Source: Cucumis sativus
Lineage: Eukaryota > Streptophyta > Magnoliopsida > Cucurbitales > Cucurbitaceae
Assembly: GCF_000004075.3 (NCBI RefSeq)
Contig: NC_026657.2
Span: 4,526,001 to 4,590,000 of the forward strand
DNA length: 64,000 nucleotides
Direction of reading: 5' to 3'
Below, piece after piece: positions 34,300 to 44,515 of the stretch (its first letter is position 1; every line of letters begins with the position of its first letter). The position numbers were made by a program, and so were the translations under genes. Below the pieces are notes generated by a model. The model was given only the letters and a program-made list of their open reading frames with translations, searched no databases and was not told where the DNA came from.

Positions 34300-37280
34300 T
34301 GCAAACTTGACTTGTTGTTCACATCTATCGAAGAATGTGTCAATTATAACAAATAAGTTAACACTCAGGTAACTTCACATGTTTAGAAAAACTGACTTTG
34401 AACACTTCTTTGGCATGAAGTTGGTGTTCAATTGACCTCTCTACCATTACATTTTGTTGAGAGAGATCGAGGAGGACAATATAACACAATTAGTTTTAAT
34501 TTACTGTGTAAGAAGGTCTCCTTTGGGTTGGAGGACTTTGACATAATAACGGGGTTGAGGTATAGGCTCAAATGTTAGGTCCAATTTGAATAGGACAATT
34601 AAACCCTATCGATTAAGAAAGTTATATTTGAGAGATAGAAAGGGTATGAGTTTGAGAAGGATTACCCAATCCTTCAGTTTGAAAATGACGAGGTTGTGGT
34701 GAAGATTTGATATTTTACTTCATCGAGCTTGCGATGATAGGTTGAAAAAGGAGACAACACATGGATTGGACGATGCTGGACTTGATTGACTATTGAAAGG
34801 ACTTTATTAGCTACGACTGGTGTGAGTTGGTATAATCCAAGACCTTTGCTACTTTGAAAGGGGCACTTAATGGAACAGTTGCCTTGCACAAGAAGAAACT
34901 TGCGAATAACAAGTCCCCGCATTTATATAGCCTCTACGAATTTCCCTTCGCCTTTCAGGTTTGTGATTACATGCTCATTATGTTTATTTTTTCATTAATT
35001 ATATGCTTGTATTAACGATATCATTGTGTTTGTAGGTCTGGGCCTATGTGTGAGACTCGAGTTTGGAATATAAGGGTTTTCATTTTTTGAAGAAGGTATT
35101 CTTAAGATTTAGGCGTTTTGAAGTTTGCGTCGAAGCTAGACGATGTGATAAGAAAGGTACGTATCCAAGCTCTGTCAACACAAGGAAGTTGATGTTTGGT
35201 GTTGAAACACGAGATGAAGTTAGGCAAGGAGAGTTAAGTATTTTGAGAAAATGTTTAATCTTGACTTGATAGCTAATTACGTGTTGGGTTTAGACTAAAC
35301 ATGGTCTAAAATGCTAAGTAAACTGACACGTGTAAAGTTCTAAGTAGGAGTTGGCAAGCTAAGAGAAGCTTAAGGGTGACTTATCTAGTTAAGGATGCGT
35401 ATAAATAGGATTGAAAAATTTAAAGAAAGTGTTGCCCAACTAAGAGAGCATTAGGTAAGAAGAAGTGAGTTGGAGTAAGGCATTCAAAGGAAGGGAAGAA
35501 ACTAAGTATGTTTGTGAGTGATTTTCTATAAGGAAAAAAAAAGTGTTTTGAAAACATTCTTTCTAAGTATTTATGTTATTTTGAAACATATAATGTGTAT
35601 TGTAATATTGTTAATGGTTATACTTGATTATCGAACAAGGAGTTTCTAAACTAAAGTTTCGATGTGATGATTGTATGTATGTATGTGAGTACTCATTGGC
35701 TATTATTCCTATCGATGAGCTAACTATTATGTGCATCTAAATGAGTAAAGGCAACCATGGGGTGCAAGGACCATATGGCGGTAGGAAGTGGACCAATGAG
35801 TTGAAAGGAGTGTATTGAGTTATCAGCTTGAGCAATGAGAAATGAACCGAGAAATTCTCCAAGGGATGCTAGTGAAATGAATCCCAATAGTTTATGTGTG
35901 GGAATGGTTCATGTTTTTTGCGAAAAGAATAATTGGAGGCTAATGTGTGATTTATGTTTTCAAATTGGAAGTTGAGAGTCTCGTTATGAAAATGAATTTA
36001 TATGATTGTATTGTATTCTCCAAAAAGGTTTTCCAAAATATCACTGACTAAGTATTTGACTTATGGCTTTAAATTTTCATTCTCCAAGTATTAAGGCGTT
36101 GAGTCCAAGTAAAGAAGGGTAAGGCGAGCAAGCTAGGCGCTGAGGCATTAAGCTAGGTGTTCTAAATGTGAAGTTGTGCTAGGTATTAGACAACCTTTTA
36201 CAATAGTTCTTTGTGGTTAAGAAATCTTGCAACACATGTTGTTAAGTATTAAAAAGAACTTGTATGTTTTATCTTATGTTATAAAAGTTAAGCTTAAAAT
36301 TTAAACTATAAAATTGATGTGTTAAATAAGCTTACTAGACGTTCTGCATGCAATCTCGCAAAGAGATACGTGTTGAGTGTCTAATCGGTCATGCCTCCAC
36401 ATGGTCGCGTGAAGTGATCTTAGGACAGGGTCTTGACACTACGAGACAATATCATCCATCAATGGGCGAGTTGTGCATAGGGAGTCATGATCTATGATAC
36501 CACGTATCATGTGATGGAATTGAACACACTCACCTAGGTTGAAGGTGATTGAGTCTCAGTTCGTCGGGTAGCAAATGGTTCATTACAATTCATTTTCTTC
36601 CTTCACATTCACTATAGTAGTCTTGGGTTTTGTCTCTTAATTAGCCCAAGTTGATGTTTTAATTTTAGGTCCGGATACATGAGATTCAACTTACAGATGA
36701 TGAGCGTGATTACCTTAATCAGAGAATTTCGACAACAAAGGTTACAAGGAAGGCCCTCATAACCCTCCTCCTCAGCACGTCGAGCATGCCCTACCACGCA
36801 CTCACGTCTAACATCCCCCTCCTCCTCCTATCCAACATTCTCACTCTCCTCATGGGGATGATGGTTGTCTCACCACATCTACAGAGCAGTCTACTCAGAT
36901 TGATAAACCTCAAAAAACATGTGATTGAATTCAACATGTATTATTGACCATAAAGGACCTTCTGATGGCATTGGTTAAGTATTATTATTATTTAGAGGGT
37001 CGCTCGCCTGGTTGACGTTGAGTACACTTGGGTTGAAGACGATACCATATGGAAATACGTCATGGACGAGTTATCAGATTATCACAAGGCATGGATGAAC
37101 ATTGACTTCATGTACATGCCTTACAACATCAAGGTATGCCACTAGGTTTTGATCATATGTTTGACATGGTCGAAGGACAAATCAACATTTGAGATTTGTT
37201 TATTGATTTGACATCAAAAGTAGACCTTGATAAAGAACTCGATAATATAAGGTGTGTTGTGCTGGCTCTGCTGTTCTGCG
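34300..37280 (+). pseudogene. DUF1985/Ulp1-like transposon protein, copy B
   Basis: Readable pieces are the DUF1985 block (SFGLEDFDIITGLRYRLK near 34510-34570), KKKLANNKSPHLYSLYEFPF (34890-34940), then, beyond the insertion, IHEIQLTDDERDYLNQRIST (36672-36731). Next come YTWVEDDTIWKYVMDELSDY and AWMNIDFMYMPYNIK (37020-37130), and DLFIDLTSKVDLDKELDNIR (37195-37254), which resemble the region leading into and through the Ulp1 cysteine-peptidase fold. Many stops and frameshifts. I could not see an intact His-Asp-Cys set. Not functional as it stands. Confidence 0.6.
35055..36435. repeat. About 1.4-kb insertion splitting copy B
   Basis: Copy A reads continuously from tttgagcccacgagatagtg (32208-32227), whereas copy B breaks after gggccta (35041-35047) and resumes at about tacgagacaatatcatcc (36438). 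The inserted DNA begins tgtgtgagactcgag and ends near gggtcttgacac, TG...CA-like ends with partly inverse-complementary tips (gagac / gtctt). It has no domain I recognise. A solo LTR is likely; the target duplication is ambiguous. Confidence 0.55.
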
Positions 37281-37289
37281 ATGACGTGT

Positions 37290-37585
37290 TCATGGTGAAG
37301 CCCAATCTACCTCTGACATCGTGGCCTTTTGACCATGTAGTTTAACTAAGATAACATCATCTCGTTTGTCTTCTACCTCTCTCAAGAGAATGTAGTGGCA
37401 GAACGGTCCATTGAAAACCAACTTCACGCTCAAGAAATGACCAAATGTTATTTTCCTAAACATGTGTACTTGCTTGGGTGTAAGATTGCTTGTTTTTTTA
37501 TGTTCGACACTATCTTTGCTAAGTGCAAACAACATGTGAAGTTGGCCAAGAAAAAGTCCTTAGAATTCATCTTTGTGACAAGAGG
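37290..37585 (-). pseudogene. Inverted DUF1985 fragment in the right arm of copy B
   Basis: On the minus strand LTCCLHLAKDSVEHKK-like text precedes MFRKITFGHFLSVKLVFN, PFCHYILLREVEDKRDDVI and LVKLHGQKATMSEVDW. This is the same N-terminal DUF1985 block as in the left arm but in opposite orientation, and it is better preserved there (an 81-residue frame stays open). It shows that the inverted arms include the start of the coding sequence. Confidence 0.7.
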
Positions 37586-38440
37586 CATCTAAAAAAAACA
37601 CGTAAATCTATATTCTATGATGAATCTCAGGTCAATCTAGGGACAGTCTCGACCGAGAAAATATGAATAAGTAATTGAATTTGAACAACATTGCACTGAG
37701 ATGTCACAAGATTAGGGCTTTGCATGCATTTTATAGGGTAATCTCGGTCTAATCTCGGGCAAAATCATCTCTGAGGTTATCTTACAAAATGCCTATGAAA
37801 TGTATCTAATGTCGAAACTCTTTCAACAAATCTTGAGGAAATTTCATAGACTTCAGTCGAGATTCATCATCTGCACGGACCCAGATTCATGACATTGTCG
37901 AGATTCATCGAAGGAGATTAGGAAAAATAATATCATCAAAACTAGCTCAGATTAACTCAACAATAACTATATCAAAACATCAAAACTACATAATTTTCCA
38001 TTTTCCTTAAACTTCAAACTGAAAACTAAACTATCGAATTGTTCAAAGTAGTTCACCTTGACCAATTGGAGTAATAGGATGGCTTTTTCAAAATTGGGGA
38101 AGCACGAATCAGGAAAATTTAAAATATTTTGGGAGTGTTCTCGCTTAGATCTTGGAGAAATTAAGAAAAGTATTTAGAGTTTAGGGTTTTGTGAGAATAT
38201 CAAACATTTTGGTTCCAAGGTAATTTTTGTCATTTAATGTATACCTTTATTTCCTCAAATTTTTAATAAAAAACGCACAATCTCAGTGGTGAACTTGAGG
38301 AAGAGGGATTGAGAAATTTCCTTGAAAGAGTTTTTAAAAATTTACAAAGTATCACAGAGTCGATCTTAGTTGAGAATGACCGAGAAAAATAAATTTATGA
38401 AATTTCTAAAACTATGCTACTTTTGTTTGAAACATATTGA

Positions 38441-38965
38441 TTGAGCATCCACATTGTAAATTACCTAGCCGTTAAGAAGAAGAATTAAAGTTTAGTCGAG
38501 TATGAGCTACATGGTTAATAGTTATGGCATGTTGAAAATTAATTTATGGTTAGCTTGTCATCTTAGGTAAGAGCAACAATTTTCGTTGGCTGCTACAACT
38601 GTTGTTTCATGATCTGATCAAAATCTTTTCCAAGCAAACTAATGAACTCTGTTAATTGGTAGTTGTTGCATTCTGCTTGCTTGTTACTTTGGTTAGCTAG
38701 CTATTCTTGAAGCTTCGTGCTCCTTTTTGTGAAGTTTGTTCGGTATCCTAAAACACCCCCTCCACGATTACACCATTGTTTTTGTCTTCATGGTGAATGC
38801 TCTTTCTGGTTTCTCTTAAATTTTACTGTTTCTTTTGCTTCAATTGTATGGTTGATCGACAATCGAGTTTGGTGGTGTTGTCTTTTTTTATGTATCTCCT
38901 GTAGGATTTTTTTATTGAGGTTCAATCTTGGGAAATTGCTTAACAACAAAGATAGTGGAAGCGTG
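38441..38965. other. Intergenic between Mutator element and duplicated tRNA flank
   Basis: The short frame at 38717-38968 has no recognisable domain. Nothing else seen. Confidence 0.4.
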
Positions 38966-38969
38966 TGAA

Positions 38970-39150
38970 TCTAGACTGTGGTTGTGTTGCGTCTTCATTT
39001 CCTTTGGTTAGTTCGTCCAATCAGGGAAAGAAGAAATATAGTAAACAATCTTAATCTCTACATCTATAAAAATCAAAATTCGTAAAAGAAAGTATAAGTT
39101 GTGATTGTCTCACTATTATTAGAAGAGATACAGCCCTTCGTAGATTTGTC
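38970..39150 (+). repeat. Upstream flank duplication, copy 2 (with 32833-33010)
   Basis: Matches 32833-33010: agactgtggttgtgttgcgt, cctttggttagttcgtccaa, aatcttaatctctacatcta, attgtctcactattattaga. Lies about 370 bases before tRNA copy 2. Confidence 0.85.
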
Positions 39151-39517
39151 AAAATCGGGTGTTCGTTGAAAATAATTTGTTTTGTCATCATTTTATAAAG
39201 ATGTAATTTTTTCTTGAAAGGTCTTTTAAATCAAAGAAATAATATCATACGTGGTTAGGATCTTACATTAGTGTAAGGCAATGAAAGAATTTAAAGTTAA
39301 AAGTCGTTAAGATTTTGCCATGATATGTGAGTATAAAGTTAGTTATTAACAATGGAGAGGTGTGAGTGTAAGGGTAAACTAGACATTAATAAAAAAAAAA
39401 GTAGGAGCGAAGAGGGAAGTGAAAAAATCTCCACTCTCTTAACCCTTTTTTAATATACTAAAGATTTTAACGACTTATGTTTTAAATATATTTGTGTCTT
39501 TTTTGCCTTCCATTCAA

Positions 39518-39590
39518 GGGGATGTAGCTCAGATGGTAGAGCGCTCGCTTAGCATGCGAGAGGTACGGGGATCGATACCCCGCATCTCCA
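39518..39590 (+). tRNA. tRNA-Ala (AGC), copy 2
   Basis: The best-paired copy: T-stem CGGGG/CCCCG is fully Watson-Crick, with the same acceptor, D and anticodon arms as copy 1. Intact A and B boxes, T7 terminator starting at 39593. The 5' flank of about 100 bases (gaagtgaaaaaatctccact ... cattcaa) matches that of copy 3. The 3' flank (attaacctaaacgcaaatta, from about 39640) matches that of copy 1 and an orphan patch near 40665. Confidence 0.97.
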
Positions 39591-39594
39591 CATT

Positions 39595-40885
39595 TTTTTG
39601 TTTATATATTTTTTAAAATATTATTTTAATAAACATTAACCTAAACGCAAATTAAGGTCCAATAGTGACTCCGTATTTTTATTAAAACGTCGAGAATAAC
39701 AAAAAGTAGAAAAATGCATAATTTTTTTTAAAAAAAATTCAATACTTGGCCGGTTAAAAGTGTCAAATCTAGTTTTATTTACTTGACTTTTAAAACATGT
39801 CAAATACATTGCAAGCCTAATTCTCTTGAAAAGTTCAAAGAATATAAGGTTAAAGTTGATAATGAATTAAGTACCACAATAAAGATACTTCGACCCAAAA
39901 AAAAAGATGCAGAGAAATCTATTAGGAATCAAAGATGAAGAATGTAAAAGTGAGAGATTAAAGAGAGAATAACCATAAACATCATTTCCAAAACATAACA
40001 AAGTGGCGTGAGGATGCCAAAGAAAAAGGTTTTTCCATTTTATATTATTATTTTGTAATTAAGTATGCTTTTGATGTAAAGATGTAGGATGTGGTTACTA
40101 CTATAACATATTATGAATCTTGTAATTGAGAGATCAGAGGAATTTTTTTTTCTCTATTTGTATTATTTAAATAATATATTTTCATTTAAATTTACTTATT
40201 CATTTCAAAACGATAACTAGCTATAATTTTTGGAAAATTTGTTAAATAATTATACTTCTTGAATATTGTAGAAATACATAAGATATATAGAATTAGCACA
40301 AATGTCCAAATAATAATAAAGTTGATGTCGATGTCGATGTCCAAAATTTCATTCCATTTAAACATTAAATATGTAATTGATACATATAAAAATACTCATC
40401 GATCTAAAGTTTGATTGAATTGATTGTTTCATAATCATACTATCAAATTCTTTACATCTTTTAGCTCATTTGATTTATACACCGCATATAACAAGTCTTA
40501 CAGAGTAAGAGGTCTCTTAAGAATAAAGCTGAAAAATGTATTTCCAAAAATTGTGAGTAAATAAATATAACTTCATACTATTTGTGTGATTAATTGCTCT
40601 CTTTTTATTTAGTCAAATAAAATGAAAAATTAACGTGCATAAAACACATGTTATCAACTAGTTAACCTAAAAGCAAATTAAGGTCCATTAGTGTTTTGTT
40701 TATTTGTAAATAAATTAAAAGGTGATCAAATGCTACTACTGACTCCAATTGGAATATTTCCTTCAAAGATTGAACAAAACAATAGAAGACAATGCATGAA
40801 ATACAAAATTATGATCCATACTAAGACACCCTATTTTCACTATAATTTTAACTAAAATTAAATTGTCAATTTAAGATAACAACAC
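39595..40885. other. Intergenic with an orphan tRNA 3' flank
   Basis: At about 40663-40705 gttaacctaaaagcaaatta followed by aggtccattagtg repeats the sequence that lies downstream of tRNA copies 1 and 2, but no tRNA gene precedes it here. The rest is AT-rich. A short gatgtc repeat (gatgtcgatgtcgatgtc) lies at 40324-40341. Confidence 0.6.
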
Positions 40886-41110
40886 TACAAGAAATATATA
40901 GGTTTATCGATACTTCAGATCAAAGAAACTGAGGTTGGAGGGTGAAAAACGGTCATAAATGAGAAAAATGTGAAATTTTGGCCGAAAAAAATGAAAATTT
41001 CAAATTGAATATTTCTTGACACATTTTTGCGTCATTAAACAATGACATTTTTATGTGTCATTGTAAACCTAATAAAATTAAGGTTTCATTAAAGACAATA
41101 AAAAAGTTTT
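40886..41110 (+). mobile_element. CACTA element terminus 1
   Basis: CACTACAAGAAAT at 40886-40898 is the canonical plant CACTA end. The following 200 bases hold subterminal repeats around tgacacatttttgcgtcatt and aatgacatttttatgtgtca, in both orientations, as in CACTA elements. The matching far end (atttcttgtagtg) was not found downstream, so the element is truncated or its other end has diverged. A C/T-rich, leader-like region follows (41110-41330), part of which (tttcccaatttcacttaaac) is also found at about 33444-33463. Confidence 0.65.
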
Positions 41111-42830
41111 TCTTTTCCTCCCTCTTCACGAAAATAAAAATAAAATATGATATTTATATAATTTTATATTTTATATTTTATATTAGTTTCCCAATTTCAC
41201 TTAAACCCTCTTACCCTTTCACTCACAAATTCTCTTCCTCTTTCACACAAACCCTTCCTCCCCTTTCGCCGCTCGTTGGATTTGCTGGCCACTCATTTGA
41301 TATTTCATCTGTTACCTTAACTACAAGAAATCGAGGCATTCTCGATGTCGAAAAGGGTGTTGGCAAAATGTACATCTGGAATGGCCCACCATTCATGACA
41401 AAGCTATGCATGTGTCAATGGAGAAATCAATTATGGCATCTACATTTAAACGTCGTGAATGGTCCACCAATCCCCAACGTCAACGTTCACAACATCAGGG
41501 AAAGAAATATTATTATTTTATTTTTTTAATTTTCCCAACATCATTTAGACAGATATTATTGGGAATGTGTAAACCTATTCTTGATGTTTCACTTTATGGT
41601 CGAGAGTAGAGGGATCTCTTGACGTCTTCGAAGTGCGTTGGGAGATCCCCTACATATTTGAGTTTTGCGTAAACATAATTTAGAATTCAAATCAAAAGAA
41701 AAAAAAAGGAAGATTAGGTTGAGAGAGAGAGAGATCGTCGTGCCGATGTTGTCCGTTGTTTGTCGTCCTATTTGACAACCGCTCATTGTCTTTTGTCGCC
41801 TACTCTGTCGTACTACCCATGTCCGACGTTGACGCTTGCCCTATCCCTTTGTTCTTTGAACTTCAAAAGTTATTTTTTTTATAAAAAAATTTCCCTTAAA
41901 CTCTTTGATAATTTAAAGTTAGTTTGTGGTTTAATTAGATTTTTATTTGATTTTGTTGGAGTGGATTAATGGATTGTAATTAATTAGTGTGTACAATTTG
42001 TGGAATGTTGTGATTGTTGTTGAGAGTTGTTGTATTTGTGGAATAAATTGTTAAATAAACAAAATAGAGATTGGGTGAATAATTACATATGTTGAAAGTA
42101 AGGTTCTTTGAATAGTAAAACAATAAAACGTAATATGGAGAGAAAGAATAGAGAGCTCTCGTTGTTATTGTTGTTCTTGTTGGAATCCATGGAAACTTTA
42201 ACTAAAATAAAAGTAAGGTTTTACCATGTTGTTCTTGTTGTTATTGTTGAAATCCATGGATTGAAGAGCTCTCAATACTTCGAATATTGTTAGAGTGTTT
42301 ACTGTAAAGAGTGCAAGTTGAAGAACATTTCGTGTATGAAGAGAATTTAAGATTTCATTGTTGTTTTGTTTTAGTTAATTAGTTTAACTAAAGTATTATT
42401 ATTGTTTTGTTTTAGTTAAATACTTTTAGTATTTAGATTTCAAATTAGTTTTAGGTGTTAGATTTCAAATTAGTTTTAGTATTTAGATTTTGATTTAGTG
42501 GTCGGTTTTAGTGTTGTTAGGATTTAAGATTTAAGATTAAAGTTAGAATTCAAAATTCAAAATTGAAGAATACATATGTTGGGGAGGTTGTTCTTTGTCT
42601 GTTTTTTGTTATTTAAAATTACATAAAACTATGTTGAAACTTTGCATTTATATTAATGTATAGATTGTATATTGTATGTATTTTTTATATTAAATTTGTT
42701 GTATTTCAGAATTACAATTTGCTATTAAAGGAACAGAGAAAGAAAAGGAAGAATATGAGAAGACTGTAGAAGAGCTTAGGTGCAAGAATTTCCTTCGACT
42801 GCGTTTGAGGATTTCAAATCCAATAATTTA
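41110..42830 (+). other. Interior of truncated CACTA-like element, no clear gene
   Basis: An open frame of 158 residues (41053-41529) spans the leader-like region and has no domain I recognise. The section near 42108-42300 contains leucine-rich text with a local repeat (ccatgttgttcttgttgtta, gttattgttgttcttgttgg). 42360-42490 repeats tttagatttcaaattagttt. Function unknown. Confidence 0.35.
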
Positions 42831-42834
42831 AAAA

Positions 42835-43221
42835 TGATAGAATGTGCAAAGAGAAAAGTTGAACATTTCTATGAGCTGCGTTGAAAGAAATATGAGGTTA
42901 CTTCAAATAGAAACGACCCTTACTCTGGTGGTTCTAGAAAATTTGTTGGAAAAATAGGAGCAAAAAATGACAAGACCAAAAATGGAACAGGTAAGCCATA
43001 GAAAGTTTCATTTACAAAATATGCAAGTGGGAAACTTTCTATGGCTTACCTGTTCAATTTTCGGTCTTGTCATTTTCGGTCTTGTCATTCTTTTGCTCTT
43101 CTTTTTCTAATCAATTTTCTAGAACCATCAGAGCAATGGTCGTTTATGTTTGTCGAAATTCCATATTTCTTTCGACGCAGCTCGTAATAATGTTCAACTT
43201 CCCTCTTTGCAAATTTTGTCT
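42835..43221. repeat. Long inverted repeat with a 21-base loop
   Basis: The left arm (42835-43009) and right arm (43031-43221) are reverse complements over about 175 bases. Closest to the loop, caggtaagccatagaaagttt pairs without a mismatch, and further out aagttgaacatt, gagctgcgt and ggttctagaaaat match. The right arm has an extra 15-base duplication (attttcggtcttgtc occurs twice). A transcript would fold into a near-perfect hairpin. The left arm looks like former coding sequence (AKRKVEHFYELR-like), preceded at 42715-42790 by KGTEKEKEEYEKTVEELR. Confidence 0.9.
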
Positions 43222-43867
43222 ATGTCCCTATGATTATACTAGACAGTTATGTTGAGGCAATCTTTTTAGGTTTTATTATTCATGCAATTTCTAAACCTAT
43301 AAACATGTACTTTTTTTAATATTTGAATTAATTTTCATATAATTTCAATTTGGTATTTTAATAATTTTTATTAATTTTACGTTAATTACTTTTAGAATTT
43401 GATTGAATTTGATCCCAATAGCAAAAAAAAAAAAAAAAAAGTATTACAAAAAAGTTTTTCCAAACGCACAAAACACATTGGGCATGGACACCTATTGTTG
43501 ATGAATGTTGTAGGATTTTCTTTTCTTTTATAACTATTATAAAACAAATTACACATCTAAAATCTAAAATCTATAATAAAGGTATCTTGCATGTTCATCT
43601 AGGTTAAATATATCAACCAAATTTTTCATAGATTTAGATCGATATCTTGTCAAACTGGTTACAAAGAGGCTCACTTGATTTGATCTTGTCAACAAGTCAG
43701 ATAAGATAAATAAGGTTAGAGGTTCTTAAGCTGACGGTTTACAAAACATCTGTTTACTTAGAGATCGTAATCAATTTTTTAACCTAGTTAACCTAGTTTT
43801 ATGAACATGTGGAAGAGATGTGAGGTAATGAAACTGGTTTATCAGCTAGACATCGTAGGTTTAAATT
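43222..43867. other. Intergenic, no gene seen
   Basis: AT-rich, including a run of about 18 A at 43424-43441. No gene, RNA or element ends supported. Confidence 0.5.
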
Positions 43868-43868
43868 G

Positions 43869-44306
43869 TTGGGATTTATGTCCTAAAACTCGTAAATAGT
43901 AAATATATAATTCATTGATCGTTATTAATTAATTAATTAAATGTTATTATTATTATTTCAATCAACGTTATTAATTATATTATTAGTTTTCTCTTAATAA
44001 CCTAAATTGAATAATCTAACATCATGAGTTGTTTCATGAGTCTTCAATAGTATGTAGAGACATACAATGATCAATGTTCAAGATCAGCTTAAAAGGTCTA
44101 TAGTATAAGGATAATGTTAGGTACATTATCTTGGTAACACTATGGATACGACTCACTTTGTATTTGATATAAATACAATGATCAAACGCATTCATGTAGG
44201 TGACATGCAAGTGAGGATATCATAAGCAATGAGTTTGCACAAGATCGGACCACAAAATAATAACCACTAGATGTAATTTCGTTAACTAGTTAGGTTTCTA
44301 TTTCAT
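43869..44306 (+). mobile_element. Copia-type LTR fragment, interrupted
   Basis: The segment begins tgttgggatttatgtcctaa, a style typical of plant copia LTRs. It contains gacatgcaagtgaggatatc and tgagtttgcacaagatcgga, related to the LTR-like block at 6.3 kb. Similarity to an LTR stops where the CACTA-like end at 44307 begins, with no CA terminus before it. It is either truncated or interrupted by that element. Confidence 0.5.
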
Positions 44307-44515
44307 TACTCTACAACAAAAGTGACATACTATGACAGTTGTATACATCCCAAATTGAATTGAGGGAAGAAAAAATTGTCATAAATGCCAAAATCCGCAT
44401 TTTTGTCGGGAAAAGAAAAAAAAATGGATTTTGAGAATTTATGACAGTTTTTTTTGTCACAAATTATGACAACTTTTAATTGTCATGAAATATAAATAAT
44501 AAAAAAATAATTATT
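44307..44515 (+). mobile_element. CACTA-like terminus 2
   Basis: tactctacaacaaaag at 44308-44323 resembles a degenerate CACTA end (cactacaacaaaa). It is followed by inverted subterminal words: tatgacagttg, attgtcataaatg, tttatgacagtttttt, aattatgacaactttt, aattgtcatgaaat. A pyrimidine-rich leader-like stretch follows, the same layout as terminus 1 at 40886. No opposite end was found. Confidence 0.5.

Larger units (their letters stand above)
33525..38440. mobile_element. Mutator-type (DUF1985/Ulp1) element, copy B, with about 1-kb inverted arms
   Basis: The left arm (about 33525-34500) and right arm (about 38440-37290, reverse) match when one is reversed. Examples are gagattgtgtgttttttatt (33628) against gagattgtgcgttttttatt (minus strand near 38283), the phrases on gagtttcgagatctgat/gagtttcgacattagat, and the start of DUF1985 coding sequence in both arms. 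Between the arms lies a + strand DUF1985-to-Ulp1-like gene, split by an insertion at about 35055-36435. Long terminal inverted repeats plus this gene type fit the Ulp1-bearing MULEs. A 9-bp target duplication could not be settled because the outer borders are diverged. Confidence 0.65.

Noticed and set aside
41053-41529. 158-residue frame
   Set aside because: Starts in CACTA subterminal repeats and crosses a C/T-rich leader-like region; no conserved motif, and a competing minus-strand frame overlaps it.
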